Shown: piece by piece, positions 43,949-52,673 of the stretch
Layout of the letters: the number at the start of each line of letters is the position of its first letter
Numbering within the stretch: the stretch's first letter is position 1
From: Algihabitans albus
GTDB taxonomy: Bacteria; Pseudomonadota; Alphaproteobacteria; Kiloniellales; DSM-21159
Reading direction: 5' to 3'
DNA length: 64,000 nucleotides
Assembly (NCBI RefSeq): GCF_003572205.1
Contig: NZ_QXNY01000002.1
Location: 961,640 to 1,025,639 of the forward strand
The notes under the pieces: model-generated
Databases searched by the model: none
The model's input: only the letters and a program-made list of their open reading frames with translations
Told to the model about the DNA's origin: nothing
Made by a program: the position numbers and the translations under genes

Positions 43949-44365
43949 TCAGATCGCCTCGTCGCAAGCGGCAAACACCTCCTTCGCCGCCTGCAAGCCG
44001 TTGAGCGCGGCGGGAAAGCCGGCATAGACGGCCATCTGCATGACGATCTCGACGATCTCGTCGCGACTGAGCCCGACCTTGAGGCCGGCTTCTATATGGA
44101 CTTTCAGCTGCGGCGTCGCCGTACCCATAGCCGTCAGGGCTGCGATGGTAGCGATCTCCCGATCGCGCAGGGCGAGACCGGGCCGGGCGTAGATGTCGCC
44201 GAAGGGGAACTCCAGCAGATAGCGGGCGAAGTCCGGCGCGATGCCCGAGAGCGAGGCCGCAACTCTTTCGCCGGCTTCGCCATCGATCTCAGAGAGCAGG
44301 CGTCTTCCCCGCTCCAACCGGGTTTCCTCCGGTCGCGTCTGTCTCGGATCCGGGAGCTGCGTCAT
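43949..44365 (-). CDS. Carboxymuconolactone decarboxylase-family protein
   Basis: A 138-residue protein of the CMD/AhpD fold. The core reads RDREIATIAALTAMGTATPQ, then LKVHIEAGLKVGLSRDEIVE and QMAVYAGFPAALNGL. There is no CxxC, so it is not an AhpD-type peroxidase; a decarboxylase, lactonase or binding role is possible. The start at 44365 has GGAGG. Its first 77 bases overlap the 3' end of the MerR gene in another frame, so the two are coupled. Confidence 0.85.
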   Translation of the reverse strand: MTQLPDPRQTRPEETRLERGRRLLSEIDGEAGERVAASLSGIAPDFARYLLEFPFGDIYARPGLALRDREIATIAALTAMGTATPQLKVHIEAGLKVGLSRDEIVEIVMQMAVYAGFPAALNGLQAAKEVFAACDEAI

Positions 44366-44729
44366 GATCTTCCATCCTCCGCTCGCCGCCGGCATAGCCG
44401 GCGATCTTGGTGTCAAGGACGACAAGACAGGCCTGTAGCCTTTCCACATCGGCGCGTACCCGCTCGCGATGGGCTTCCAGAAGCGCAGATCGCTCGCCTT
44501 CGCTTTGCGGACCTCGTGCGCGCAGGTCCGCATAGCGCAGCATCTCCCGGATCGGCATTCCGGTCGTCCTCAGACGGCCGAGAAAGTCGATCCAGATGAG
44601 GAGCGAGGCATCGTAGTCCCGATGTCCCGATCCATCCCGGTCCGCTCGCGGCAAGAGCCCGATCCGCTCGTAGTAGCGGAGCGTATGGCGGGAGAGTCCC
44701 GAGCGTTTGGCGAGTTCGCCGATCTTCAT
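44289..44729 (-). CDS. MerR-family transcriptional regulator
   Basis: A 146-residue regulator. The winged helix is MKIGELAKRSGLSRHTLRYY, then ERIGLLPRADRDGSGHRDY, followed by a long dimerisation helix (80-125). No conserved Cys pattern for metals is seen, so it resembles the AdhR/YyaN-like group responding to electrophiles or small organics. The upstream promoter has the 19-base spacer typical of MerR control. The gene overlaps the CMD gene by 77 bases; it probably controls itself and that gene. Confidence 0.88.
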   Translation of the reverse strand: MKIGELAKRSGLSRHTLRYYERIGLLPRADRDGSGHRDYDASLLIWIDFLGRLRTTGMPIREMLRYADLRARGPQSEGERSALLEAHRERVRADVERLQACLVVLDTKIAGYAGGERRMEDHDAAPGSETDATGGNPVGAGKTPAL

Positions 44730-44760
44730 CTGGAGGTCCTGTCTCGTCACGACGCGCCGG

Positions 44761-44791
44761 AGGCTAAAGGTTAGAGCGCACTCCAAGTCAA
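44761..44791 (-). promoter_or_regulatory. MerR-type promoter with 19-base spacer
   Basis: On the minus strand TTGACT (44791-44786) is followed by 19 bases and TAGCCT (44766-44761). The spacer holds the imperfect dyad CTTGGAGTG/CGCTCTAAC. Stretched 19-base spacers with a dyad between -35 and -10 are the hallmark of promoters activated by MerR proteins. It ends 32 bases upstream of the merR-type start codon. Confidence 0.6.
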
Positions 44792-44805
44792 GCGCGCTTT
44801 CACCG

Positions 44806-44833
44806 TTGAGAATGCGAGGGCCGCCTGTATAAG
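44806..44833 (+). promoter_or_regulatory. Candidate promoter of bioY
   Basis: TTGAGA (44806-44811), a 16-base spacer and TATAAG (44828-44833) stand 43 bases before the bioY ATG. The typical BioR palindrome TTATCTATAA is not present. Pattern match only. Confidence 0.5.
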
Positions 44834-44875
44834 TTGTCGGACAGTCCTCAAGTCATCGTGAAAGAGATCTGAGCC

Positions 44876-45478
44876 ATGAACAGCGCCGCGACAGAGACTT
44901 CCGCTCCCTTGGGTGCAGCCCTCGCCTGGCTGCGCGGAGGATCCTGGACAAGGCGCGTCTTCCTGGTTCTCGCCGGCACCTTGTTCCTCGCCGCCTGCTC
45001 CTGGATCGAGGTGCCGATGGTGCCGGTGCCCATGACCATGCAGACCTTCGGCCTCGTGGTGATCGGTGCGCTCTACGGCTGGCGGCTCGGCGGCGCGACG
45101 GTGCTGACCTACCTGCTGCAGGGCGCCTTGGGCTTGCCGGTGCTGGCCGGCGGAGCCGCAGGCTTCATTCACTTCGTCGGCCCGACCGCCGGCTATCTCT
45201 TCGGTTTCGCCCTGGCCGCCGTGATTGTGGGCTGGCTGGTGGAGCGCGGCGTCGCGCGTCACCCCCTCTCCGCCTTCGCGGTTATGCTGCTGGGCCATGC
45301 CGCGATCCTCGCACCCGGTGTCGCCTGGCTTTCGACCGTCACCGGACTGGGCTGGACCCAGGCGACGGCCCTCGGCCTGACGCCCTTCCTGCTGGGCATG
45401 GTCTTGAAGTCGGCACTGGCCGCCGCCTGTCTTCAGGCGGCCCAGCGCTATCGCCGGCCGACCCCGCCGCTCGTCTGA
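44876..45478 (+). CDS. bioY: Biotin transporter BioY
   Basis: A 200-residue membrane protein with six hydrophobic segments. It is the substrate-binding S component of an ECF-type or solitary biotin transporter. The BioY signature is PMTMQTFGLVVIGALYGWRL, followed by GLPVLAGGAAGFIHFVGPTA and GYLFGFALAA. No EcfA/EcfT genes are adjacent, so a solitary or shared-module transporter is likely. The DUF1284 gene follows after 32 bases. Confidence 0.92.
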   Translation: MNSAATETSAPLGAALAWLRGGSWTRRVFLVLAGTLFLAACSWIEVPMVPVPMTMQTFGLVVIGALYGWRLGGATVLTYLLQGALGLPVLAGGAAGFIHFVGPTAGYLFGFALAAVIVGWLVERGVARHPLSAFAVMLLGHAAILAPGVAWLSTVTGLGWTQATALGLTPFLLGMVLKSALAAACLQAAQRYRRPTPPLV

Positions 45479-45510
45479 CGGTCTCACGCTGCCGCGATGA
45501 CCTGCACCTC

Positions 45511-45933
45511 ATGACTTTGCGGCTGCGACATCACCACCTGCTCTGCCTGCTCACCTATGTCGGCAAGGGCTACAGCCCGGCTTTCGTCGCCAATTTCGAC
45601 CGTATCGCCGCGCGCGTTTCGGGTGGCGAGGAGGTTCTGCTGGTCGAGGGGCCGGACGACATCTGCGCGCCGCTGATCGCCAGTGAGGCGCAGCCCCATT
45701 GCCAGCGCGACAGCGTACGCCGTCGCGATACTGAGGCGACGGAGGACTTGAGCCGTCTTCTGGACGAACCGCTGCCGGTCGGCAAGACGATCACGCTATC
45801 GGCGCAAACCAAGAACCGCCTGCGCCAGGGCTTCGCGGCCGGCACCGCGCGTCGCGCCTGTTCCGGCTGCCAGTGGCACGATTTCTGCTCGGCCGTCGCG
45901 GCCGAGGGCTTCGAAGGCGCCCGCCTGACGTAG
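45511..45933 (+). CDS. DUF1284 protein, cysteine-rich
   Basis: A 140-residue protein with LRLRHHHLLCLLTYVGKGYS at the start and CSGCQWHDFC near the C-terminus. The Cys set (C12, then ICAPL, PHCQRD, CSGC and DFC) suggests an iron-sulfur cluster or zinc site. DUF1284 proteins are commonly found next to transporter or cobalamin-type genes; function unknown. Probably co-transcribed with bioY. Confidence 0.82.
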   Translation: MTLRLRHHHLLCLLTYVGKGYSPAFVANFDRIAARVSGGEEVLLVEGPDDICAPLIASEAQPHCQRDSVRRRDTEATEDLSRLLDEPLPVGKTITLSAQTKNRLRQGFAAGTARRACSGCQWHDFCSAVAAEGFEGARLT

Positions 45934-45957
45934 GCGGAGTGCCGCGCCCCTTAGCCG

Positions 45958-46254
45958 TCAGTGGCCGGGATGGCTGGCAGCGAGAGCCTCCTTCTGCTCC
46001 TCGCTGGCCTCGGTCTGGTGCTTGGCGCGCCAGTCGTCGTAGGGCATGCCGTAGACGATCTCGCGCGCGGCGGCCTTGTCCATCTCGATACCGCGCTCGT
46101 TGGCGGCTTCCTGATACCAACGCGACAGGCAGTTGCGGCAGAAGCCGGAGAGATTCATCAGGTCGATATTCTGCACGTCCGTGCGCTCGCGCAGGTGATC
46201 GCGCAGGGCGCGGAAGGCCGCGGCCTCGAGTTCGGTGCGGGTCTGTTCGTCCAT
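45958..46254 (-). CDS. DUF1244-family protein
   Basis: A 98-residue protein matching DUF1244: FRALRDHLRERTDVQNIDLM, then NLSGFCRNCLSRWYQEAANE and EIVYGMPYDDWRAKHQ. The CRNC pair may bind metal. The family is conserved in proteobacteria without a known function. It lies 37 bases downstream of the YbdK-type ligase gene on the same strand, likely one transcript. Confidence 0.88.
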   Translation of the reverse strand: MDEQTRTELEAAAFRALRDHLRERTDVQNIDLMNLSGFCRNCLSRWYQEAANERGIEMDKAAAREIVYGMPYDDWRAKHQTEASEEQKEALAASHPGH

Positions 46255-46291
46255 CGATCTCTCCCTTTCTTGGTCTTAGCGGCGTTCTCGC

Positions 46292-47446
46292 TTATGTGTG
46301 CTCGGAATCCAGACCTGCAACGGTTTCCGTCATCAGCCAGTCGACGACCCGGTCGAGCGCCGGGCCGCGCTCCAGCCCCTCCTCCAGGGCCGCGTCGTAG
46401 ATCTGGATCTGACGGTCGGCACTGGTCCCGCGCTCGATCACGCCGCGCGACGCCTCGCAAAGATCGAGACAGTCCAGAGCCAATGCGTCCTCGCGGGTCA
46501 GCTCCAGAATTTCCTCCAGCAGGTCCGGATAGGCCACCACCGCCCCCTTTCCGAAGTCGACCAGCCCCTCGTCCATGCCATAGCGCATCGCCCGCCAGCG
46601 GTTTTCGCCGATCAGCATGTTGGAATAGCGTCGCCAGCGCTGGTTCGTGCGCTTCAACCGCCAGAGCATGCGCAGAAGACAGAGGTAGATCGCCGCGACG
46701 GCCAGTCCGTCGTCGATGCGGGTGCAGATATCGGGAGCGCGCAGTTCCAGGGTCGGAAAGCGCGACGAGGGACGCACGTCCCACCAGAGCTTGGAGCCAT
46801 CCTCGATCAGCCCGGCATCGACCAGGACCTGCAGATGGCGCTGATACTCGCCCCAGGAATCGAACTGGGCCGGCAGGCCGGTGCGCGGCAGCTCGTCGAA
46901 GACGGCCATGCGGTACGACTTCAGGCCGCTGTTGCGTCCGCGCCAAAAGGGCGAGGAGGTCGAGAGCGCCAGCAGATGCGGCGTGAAGTAGGCCGCCTGC
47001 CCCATCAGATCGATGCGCAGATTGTCGTCGTCCAGACCGACATGCACGTGCATGCCGCAGATCACCAGGCGGCGGGCCGGCGCCTGGATATCGCGCGCCA
47101 GCATGTTGTAGCGCTCCTTGTCGGTGTGCTTCTGCCTGTCCCAGTCGGCCTTGGGATGGGTCGAGGCCGCGAGCAGGGCCAGATCGTGCGCCTCCGCCAC
47201 CTCCGCCACCTTGCCGCGCAGCTCCCGCAGCTCCGCCGCCGCTTCGCGCACGGAGTCGCATTTACTGGTGCCAATCTCGACCTGGGACTGCAGGAACTCG
47301 GGGGTCACCCGCTCGCCGAGGGCGTCCTCGAGCGCGCTCATCAGGCCGGTCGGCGGTTCGACAACCAGGTCGCGGCTCTCCGGATCGACCAGCAGATACT
47401 CTTCCTCGATACCGACGGTGAAAGTGGGCTCGACGGATGCTGTCAT
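46292..47446 (-). CDS. YbdK-type carboxylate-amine ligase (GCS2 family)
   Basis: A 384-residue ATP-dependent ligase of the glutamate-cysteine ligase 2 family. Blocks are FTVGIEEEYLLVDPESRDLV, LQSQVEIGTSKCDSV, RRLVICGMHVHVGLDDD and ALSTSSPFWRGRNSGLKSYR. E. coli YbdK has weak glutamate-cysteine ligase activity; the true substrates here are unknown. It follows the N-formylglutamate amidohydrolase gene by 18 bases, a pairing that suggests a shared amino-acid pathway. Confidence 0.9.
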   Translation of the reverse strand: MTASVEPTFTVGIEEEYLLVDPESRDLVVEPPTGLMSALEDALGERVTPEFLQSQVEIGTSKCDSVREAAAELRELRGKVAEVAEAHDLALLAASTHPKADWDRQKHTDKERYNMLARDIQAPARRLVICGMHVHVGLDDDNLRIDLMGQAAYFTPHLLALSTSSPFWRGRNSGLKSYRMAVFDELPRTGLPAQFDSWGEYQRHLQVLVDAGLIEDGSKLWWDVRPSSRFPTLELRAPDICTRIDDGLAVAAIYLCLLRMLWRLKRTNQRWRRYSNMLIGENRWRAMRYGMDEGLVDFGKGAVVAYPDLLEEILELTREDALALDCLDLCEASRGVIERGTSADRQIQIYDAALEEGLERGPALDRVVDWLMTETVAGLDSEHT

Positions 47447-47464
47447 GTCCGGTGAAGGCTCCGG

Positions 47465-48274
47465 CTAGAGGGACCTGAAGGTGGCTGGGTCGGCAAGCAC
47501 GGGCCGCAGCACGGCGGCCAAGATCTGAGCCCAGCGTTCGGCCCCGGCCTGGGTATCGATCACGTCCTGGCGCAGCTCGATCAGGACGTGCGGCAGACCC
47601 CGCGCGTCGCCGTGGGCGTGCAGGCTGTAATCCTCGGTCGAGCGCCCGCTGTAGGGTTCGTTGTCGCCGGTCGCGATGCCGCGCGCGCGAAGCGACTCCA
47701 GCAGCGGACGTGGCAGGCGGTCATCCCGGTCCCAGAGGATCGCTGCCTCCATCCAGCGCTCCTCTCCCGCGAAGACCGGCGTAAAGGAATGCAGAAAGAC
47801 CAGGGCCGGCGGGAGGCCTTCGGCGAGCTTCGCCTCGATCATCCGCTCGCAAGCCGCATGATAGGGCGCGAAAAGCTGTTCGCGCCGCAGGCTGACCTCG
47901 CGGTCGCTGAGGTGCCTGTTGCCGGGCACCTCGGTCCCGTCGCTGATCGGCGGGATGGAGGCGGGCACGTCGACCCTGCGGTTCGGGTCGATAACCAGGC
48001 GCGAGAAGCCCGACAGCACGGCCGGAGCGTCCAGCAGCAGGGCCAGACGCCGCGTCACCTCGGCCGCGCCGATGTCCCATGCGATATGGCGCGCCAGTTC
48101 GGCGCGGTTCAGACCGAGATCGCCCAGGACCTCCGGCACGCGGTTGGAGGCGTGATCGCAGGTGATCACCATCGGCGCCGAGCCGCTGGGGTTCAGGATG
48201 GTGAAGGGGGGCGCCTCGTCGCGGGTCAGAAGACGTAGGTCGACGGCGCCGCGCGGTGTCTCTCCGTCAGGCAT
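47465..48274 (-). CDS. N-formylglutamate amidohydrolase-family protein
   Basis: A 269-residue metal-dependent hydrolase. Blocks are MVITCDHASNRVPEVLGDLG, HIAWDIGAAEVTRRLAL, and FLHSFTPVFAGEERW with candidate metal His residues. HVLIELRQDVI closes the domain. Family members cleave N-formylglutamate or related amides, sometimes in histidine breakdown; hut genes are absent here. I use ATG 48274, and an upstream TTG is possible. It is first in the three-gene operon with YbdK-type ligase and DUF1244, divergent from the epimerase gene. Confidence 0.88.
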   Translation of the reverse strand: MPDGETPRGAVDLRLLTRDEAPPFTILNPSGSAPMVITCDHASNRVPEVLGDLGLNRAELARHIAWDIGAAEVTRRLALLLDAPAVLSGFSRLVIDPNRRVDVPASIPPISDGTEVPGNRHLSDREVSLRREQLFAPYHAACERMIEAKLAEGLPPALVFLHSFTPVFAGEERWMEAAILWDRDDRLPRPLLESLRARGIATGDNEPYSGRSTEDYSLHAHGDARGLPHVLIELRQDVIDTQAGAERWAQILAAVLRPVLADPATFRSL

Positions 48275-48378
48275 AGCGCACAACTATAGCGGCCTTTTCG
48301 GCGGCGCAACAGGCCGGCGAAAGCGGGGCTCGCCTGAGCAGTGAGCTGTATTTGACGGGCGCCGCCGAAGCGGCCTCA

Positions 48379-49413
48379 ATGGGGGGCATGGACCCGCTCG
48401 CGCCCAACACCTTCTTTTGCATCGATGGCCATACCTGCGGCAATCCGGTCCGTCTGGTCGCCGCAGGAGGACCGCTGCTGGAAGGCGTCGGCATGAGCGA
48501 GAAGCGTCAGGATTTCCTGGCACGCTACGACTGGATCCGCACCGCGCTGATGTTCGAGCCGCGCGGCCACGACATGATGTCCGGCGCGCTGCTCTATCCG
48601 CCGACGCACTCCGGACTCGCACAAGGCGCAGACGCCGCGATCCTCTTTATCGAGACCAGCGGCTGCCTGCCGATGTGCGGTCACGGGACCATCGGCGCCG
48701 TGACCTTCGCCCTGGAACGCGGGCTGGTTCAGCCGCGCGAGCAGGGCCTGCTGCGCCTCGAGACCCCGGCCGGACCGGTCGAAGCGCGCTACTTCCGCGA
48801 CGCGCAGGGGTTCGTCGAGGCGGTGCGGATCACCAACGTGCCGAGCTTCCTGGCGCTCGAGGGGCTGGAGATCGACTGCCCCGACCTGGGACGACTGCGC
48901 CTCGACATCGCCTACGGCGGCAACTTCTATGCCATCGTCGAGCCGCAGGCCGCCTTCGCGGGACTGGACGGCCTGACGCCCGGCGAGATCCTGCGGCTCT
49001 CCCCCGAGCTTCGGCGGAGGATCAACGCCACCGTCGAGATGGTTCATCCGGACGATCCGACGATCCGCGGCGTCAGTCATGTCATGTGGACCGGCGCTCC
49101 CCGGCACCCCGATGCGGATGCCCGCAATGCCGTCTTCTACGGAGACCGGGCGATCGACCGCAGTCCCTGCGGCACCGGCACCTCCGCGCGCATGGCGCAG
49201 TTGGCGGCGCGCGGCCAGCTGGCGGTGGGCGACAGCTTTCGGCACGAGAGCATCATCGGCAGCCTCTTCACCGGCCGGATCGAGGCAACGGCCGAGGTCG
49301 ACGGGCGGCCCGCCATCGTTCCCTCGATCGAGGGCTGGGCCCGGATGACGGGGCTCAACACCCTCTTCGTCGAGGCGCGCGACCCCTACGCGCACGGCTT
49401 CCAGGTCGTATAA
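48379..49413 (+). CDS. 4-hydroxyproline 2-epimerase (proline racemase family)
   Basis: About 344 residues. The N-terminus FFCIDGHTCGNPVRLVAAGG is the hallmark of hydroxyproline epimerases. The two catalytic Cys are in PMCGHGTIGAVTF and SPCGTGTSARM. Cys at both places means epimerase or racemase rather than the Thr-containing trans-3-hydroxyproline dehydratase. It should interconvert trans-4-hydroxy-L-proline and its D-cis form, feeding osmolyte or collagen-derived hydroxyproline into metabolism. Start may be 48379 or 48388; no clear ribosome site decides. No other hydroxyproline catabolic gene is adjacent. Confidence 0.88.
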   Translation: MGGMDPLAPNTFFCIDGHTCGNPVRLVAAGGPLLEGVGMSEKRQDFLARYDWIRTALMFEPRGHDMMSGALLYPPTHSGLAQGADAAILFIETSGCLPMCGHGTIGAVTFALERGLVQPREQGLLRLETPAGPVEARYFRDAQGFVEAVRITNVPSFLALEGLEIDCPDLGRLRLDIAYGGNFYAIVEPQAAFAGLDGLTPGEILRLSPELRRRINATVEMVHPDDPTIRGVSHVMWTGAPRHPDADARNAVFYGDRAIDRSPCGTGTSARMAQLAARGQLAVGDSFRHESIIGSLFTGRIEATAEVDGRPAIVPSIEGWARMTGLNTLFVEARDPYAHGFQVV

Positions 49414-49579
49414 CGCCTTTTATCCACAGCTTCCCCGCTTTGCGCAGCCGACCGGCCCGTTGAGGCCCAGGGCCAGCCTCGCTAAGGTCCGCCCCGCCGT
49501 GTCGCGCCCGCAGCCATCGCCCGATGGCCGGCGCCGTTCGCGCGGTCAGACTTTCCAGCAAGCAGGAGAAGAACAGCCC

Positions 49580-49828
49580 ATGAGCGATGTCGGTGGCGTA
49601 GCGGCAGACCGTCTGAAGTCCTTCATCGAGCGAATCGAACGGCTCGAGGAAGAGCGCACGGTGCTTGGCGCCGATATCCGCGAGATCTACGCCGAAGCCA
49701 AGGGAACCGGTTTCGACACCAAGATCATGCGGCAGGTCATCAAGTTGCGGAAGATGGATCACGCCGACCGGCAGGAGCAAGAGCATCTGCTGGAGCTCTA
49801 CAAACGCGCGCTCGGCATCCAAGAGTAA
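49580..49828 (+). CDS. gapR: GapR-type DUF2312 nucleoid-associated protein
   Basis: An 82-residue coiled-coil protein: DRLKSFIERIERLEEERTVL, then YAEAKGTGFDTKIMRQVIKL and a C-terminal helix. This is the DUF2312 pattern of GapR, which in Caulobacter binds overtwisted DNA ahead of forks and polymerase. Length and motifs fit well. AGGAGA precedes the ATG. It is a single gene. Confidence 0.9.
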   Translation: MSDVGGVAADRLKSFIERIERLEEERTVLGADIREIYAEAKGTGFDTKIMRQVIKLRKMDHADRQEQEHLLELYKRALGIQE

Positions 49829-50164
49829 CCGTCCATCTACTTAGCTGTCGTCTTGCCTGTCGCCGCAGAACGTCAGCAAAAAACCAGTGAGACTATTCAC
49901 AGATCGACCGAATTCCAGCAGAGTGAGCCGGAGAATTACTGGAGACGCCATTTGCAATTTGGGATTGGAGTGGTCATCCTAACGCCTCCTTTTTGGGTTC
50001 GTCGCATTTGCAATCCGGCGCCGGCCGGATGTTCCCTCGGAACGAGCTCCCCGGAACATCGCAGTGCTCGAGCGTCGGCTGCGAAAGCCGTCGGCGGACC
50101 TCTCGTACCCGCGGCCCACTCTGCATGAGGCCTCGCGGTTCGCGCGAATTGCTGGAAGGCGCCG
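49829..50164. other. Intergenic gap before the Usp gene
   Basis: No gene is supported in these 336 bases. It contains an imperfect repeat CATTTGCAAT at about 49949 and 50007, and CCTCCTTTTTGGG at 49984-49996. A promoter for the Usp-BCCT pair is expected near 50100-50150 but was not identified with confidence. Confidence 0.25.
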
Positions 50165-50578
50165 ATGTATAAGAAGATCATGGTCCCCGTCGATCTGGCC
50201 CATACGGACCGACTCGAGAAGGCACTGAAGACCGCGGGGGATCTGGCACGGCATTACGAGATCCCGGTCTGCTACGTCGGCGTGACCGCCTCGACGCCCG
50301 ATGCGGTGGCCCGTTCGCCGGAGGAATATGCCCGGAAGCTGACAGCCTTCGGCGCAGCTCAGGCGCAGGAGGGCGGTTTCGAGGCAACCACGCGCTCCTT
50401 CCTCAGCCGCGACCCGACCCGGGAGCTCTACAAGCTCCTGACGACGGCGGCCGACGAAATCGGCGCCGACCTCGTGATCATGGCCTCCCACATCCCCGGC
50501 CTGCCGGAGCACATCTTGACGTCGAATGCCGGCTACGTGGCATCGCACAGCGACGTTTCCGTCTTCGTTATCCGCTAA
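50165..50578 (+). CDS. Universal stress protein, UspA family
   Basis: A 137-residue Usp domain: MYKKIMVPVDLAHTDRLEKA at the start, and ADLVIMASHIPGLPEHILTS then GYVASHSDVSVFVIR at the end. The usual ATP loop G-x2-G-x9-G-[ST] is altered (ASHIPGLPEHILTSNAG), so nucleotide binding is doubtful. It precedes the BCCT transporter by 82 bases and probably modulates it, as Usp proteins are often paired with osmolyte transporters. Confidence 0.9.
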   Translation: MYKKIMVPVDLAHTDRLEKALKTAGDLARHYEIPVCYVGVTASTPDAVARSPEEYARKLTAFGAAQAQEGGFEATTRSFLSRDPTRELYKLLTTAADEIGADLVIMASHIPGLPEHILTSNAGYVASHSDVSVFVIR

Positions 50579-50660
50579 CGGACCGAGACGAAAACCCGGC
50601 GCTCCGCCTCCAGGCCGGACCTCGACGGGCAGCAGAACAGGAAAGCACAGGAGTTCCGAG

Positions 50661-52313
50661 ATGAGCGACAGAGGCACTCCGGCACCGGATGACGCCGCCG
50701 AGATTCCAGCACCGGAGGGCGCCTCCGACGTCATCGAAACGGACTACGAGATCGGCCAGGACAATATCCAGGCCAACCTGGGTCCCTTCGGCCTCGACAT
50801 CCATAACCCGGTGTTTCTCGTCTCGGGCCTGGTGATCGTCGCCTTCGTGGTGCTCACACTCGCCTTTCAGACTCAAGTCGGGCCGCTGTTCAACGACATC
50901 CGCAGTACCCTGACCTCCGGCCTCGACTGGTTCTTCCTGATCGCCGGCAACATCTTCGTGATCGTCTGCCTGGTGCTGATCGTCTCGCCTCTCGGGAAGG
51001 TCCGACTGGGCGGGCAGGACGCGACGCCGGAGTACAGCTACATCGGCTGGTTCGCCATGCTCTTCGCGGCGGGCATGGGCATCGGCCTGATGTTCTTCGG
51101 CGTACTCGAGCCGGTCTACCACATGGCGATTTCCGAACCGCTGGGCGTTCCCTCGCCCTTCGCCGAAGACGGGACGCTGATCGAGGAGAATCTGGCTGCC
51201 GCCAAGGCCATGGGGATGGCGGCCACGATCTATCACTGGGGCCTTCACCCTTGGGCGATCTACGCGATCGTGGCCCTGGCGCTGGCCCTCTTCAGCTTCA
51301 ACAAGGGCCTGCCGCTGACCGTGCGCTCGATCTTCTATCCGATCTTCGGCGAGAGGATCTGGGGTTGGCCGGGACATATCATCGATATCCTGGCGGTCTT
51401 CGCGACCTTGTTCGGCCTCGCGACCTCGCTCGGCTTCGGAGCGCAGCAAGCCAACGCCGGGCTCGACTTCGTGTTCGGGATTCCCATCAGCATCAACACG
51501 CAGATCGTTCTCATCATCGGCATCACCTCGGTCGCCCTGATCTCCGTGCTGCGCGGACTGGACGGCGGCGTCAAGCTGCTGTCCGAGATCAACATGGGTA
51601 TCGCCGCTCTGTTGCTGATCTTCGTCATCGTCGCCGGCCCGACCCTGGCGATCGTCACGGGATTCTTCCAGAACATCCTGGAGTACCTGCGCGACGTGGT
51701 GCCGCTCTCCAATCCGGTCGGCCGGACGGACGACGACTTCCGTCAGGGTTGGACCGCCTTCTATTGGGCCTGGTGGATTTCCTGGTCGCCCTTCGTCGGC
51801 ATGTTCATCGCACGCGTCAGCCGCGGGCGCAGCGTGCGGGAGTTCCTGATCTGCGTGCTGATCATCCCGATGCTGGTCGGCGTGCTCTGGATGACCGCCT
51901 TCGGCGGTACGGCCATCGAGCAGGTGATCGCCAACGAGGCCAGCGCGGTGAAGGAGTACGTCATCACCTCCTACTCGCCCGAGTTGTCGCTCTTCGGCAT
52001 GCTGTCGGAGCTGCCGCTGGCTTCGATCACCTCCGTGGTGGCCGTGGTGCTGGTGATCGTCTTCTTCGTCACCTCATCGGATTCCGGCTCCCTGGTGATC
52101 GACACCATCACCGCCGGCGGAAAGGTCAACGCCCCGGTGTCCCAGCGCGTCTTCTGGTGCATCTTCGAAGGCCTGGTGGCCATCGCCCTGCTGCTCGGCG
52201 GCGGCTTGGCGGCCCTGCAGGCGGCAACGGTCTCGACCGGCCTGCCCTTCGCGATCGTGCTGCTGCTCGCCTGCTACGCGATCTTCAAAGGACTGCTGAG
52301 CGAGCCGCGCTGA
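50661..52313 (+). CDS. BCCT-family betaine/choline/carnitine transporter
   Basis: A 550-residue secondary transporter with about twelve membrane segments. The BCCT signature is WAWWISWSPFVGMFIARVSR, and MLFAAGMGIGLMFFGVLEPV is the unwound TM3 Gly motif. The N-terminal tail (residues 1-50) is acidic. It imports betaine or a similar quaternary amine using an ion gradient. The start at 50661 has AGGAG. Together with ProXWV in this window it points to solute accumulation under salt stress. Confidence 0.93.
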   Translation: MSDRGTPAPDDAAEIPAPEGASDVIETDYEIGQDNIQANLGPFGLDIHNPVFLVSGLVIVAFVVLTLAFQTQVGPLFNDIRSTLTSGLDWFFLIAGNIFVIVCLVLIVSPLGKVRLGGQDATPEYSYIGWFAMLFAAGMGIGLMFFGVLEPVYHMAISEPLGVPSPFAEDGTLIEENLAAAKAMGMAATIYHWGLHPWAIYAIVALALALFSFNKGLPLTVRSIFYPIFGERIWGWPGHIIDILAVFATLFGLATSLGFGAQQANAGLDFVFGIPISINTQIVLIIGITSVALISVLRGLDGGVKLLSEINMGIAALLLIFVIVAGPTLAIVTGFFQNILEYLRDVVPLSNPVGRTDDDFRQGWTAFYWAWWISWSPFVGMFIARVSRGRSVREFLICVLIIPMLVGVLWMTAFGGTAIEQVIANEASAVKEYVITSYSPELSLFGMLSELPLASITSVVAVVLVIVFFVTSSDSGSLVIDTITAGGKVNAPVSQRVFWCIFEGLVAIALLLGGGLAALQAATVSTGLPFAIVLLLACYAIFKGLLSEPR

Positions 52314-52673
52314 CCCGACCGGAAAACGCAAACCGGGGGCAGGCATCTGCCCCGACACCCTAAAGCGGTTCTGCTCTTTCCTACGTTTAGAAAGCGATCC
52401 ATGTCCTGGGCGGAAGCGACCCCACATCCGCCCAGGACAACCGCGATCCAGGTGCGCCTTCTGACCGCAACGGCGCGTCGAGCGGTGCGCGTCGAGACAA
52501 CTATAGTGCGCAGGGCGCGCGATCTAGGCACACGCTTCGTGCGTATTCGCCGGGTGTCTGTGCGACCTTAGAGATTTGCTAACCCTCATAGCTCAGATTT
52601 TAGAAGTCGTACTTTTACGTACGATTTCGCGCGTGCGGTCGCTCGCGTACCGTTGATCGTTGGAGATCTGGCC
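52314..52673. promoter_or_regulatory. Intergenic region between BCCT and chemoreceptor genes
   Basis: This 360-base gap has no gene. Two hairpins follow BCCT: GGGGCAG/CTGCCCC (52336-52342, 52347-52353) and a perfect 13-bp stem TGTCCTGGGCGGA (52402-52414) with its complement (52427-52439). Neither has a T-tract. Nearer the chemoreceptor, TCGTAC (52607-52612) and GTACGA (52619-52624) form a palindrome that could be an operator. Confidence 0.4.

Noticed and set aside
49853..50181. Short frames on both strands in the gap before the Usp gene
   Set aside because: Low-complexity Arg/Ala/Pro text, no ribosome sites and no family similarity.
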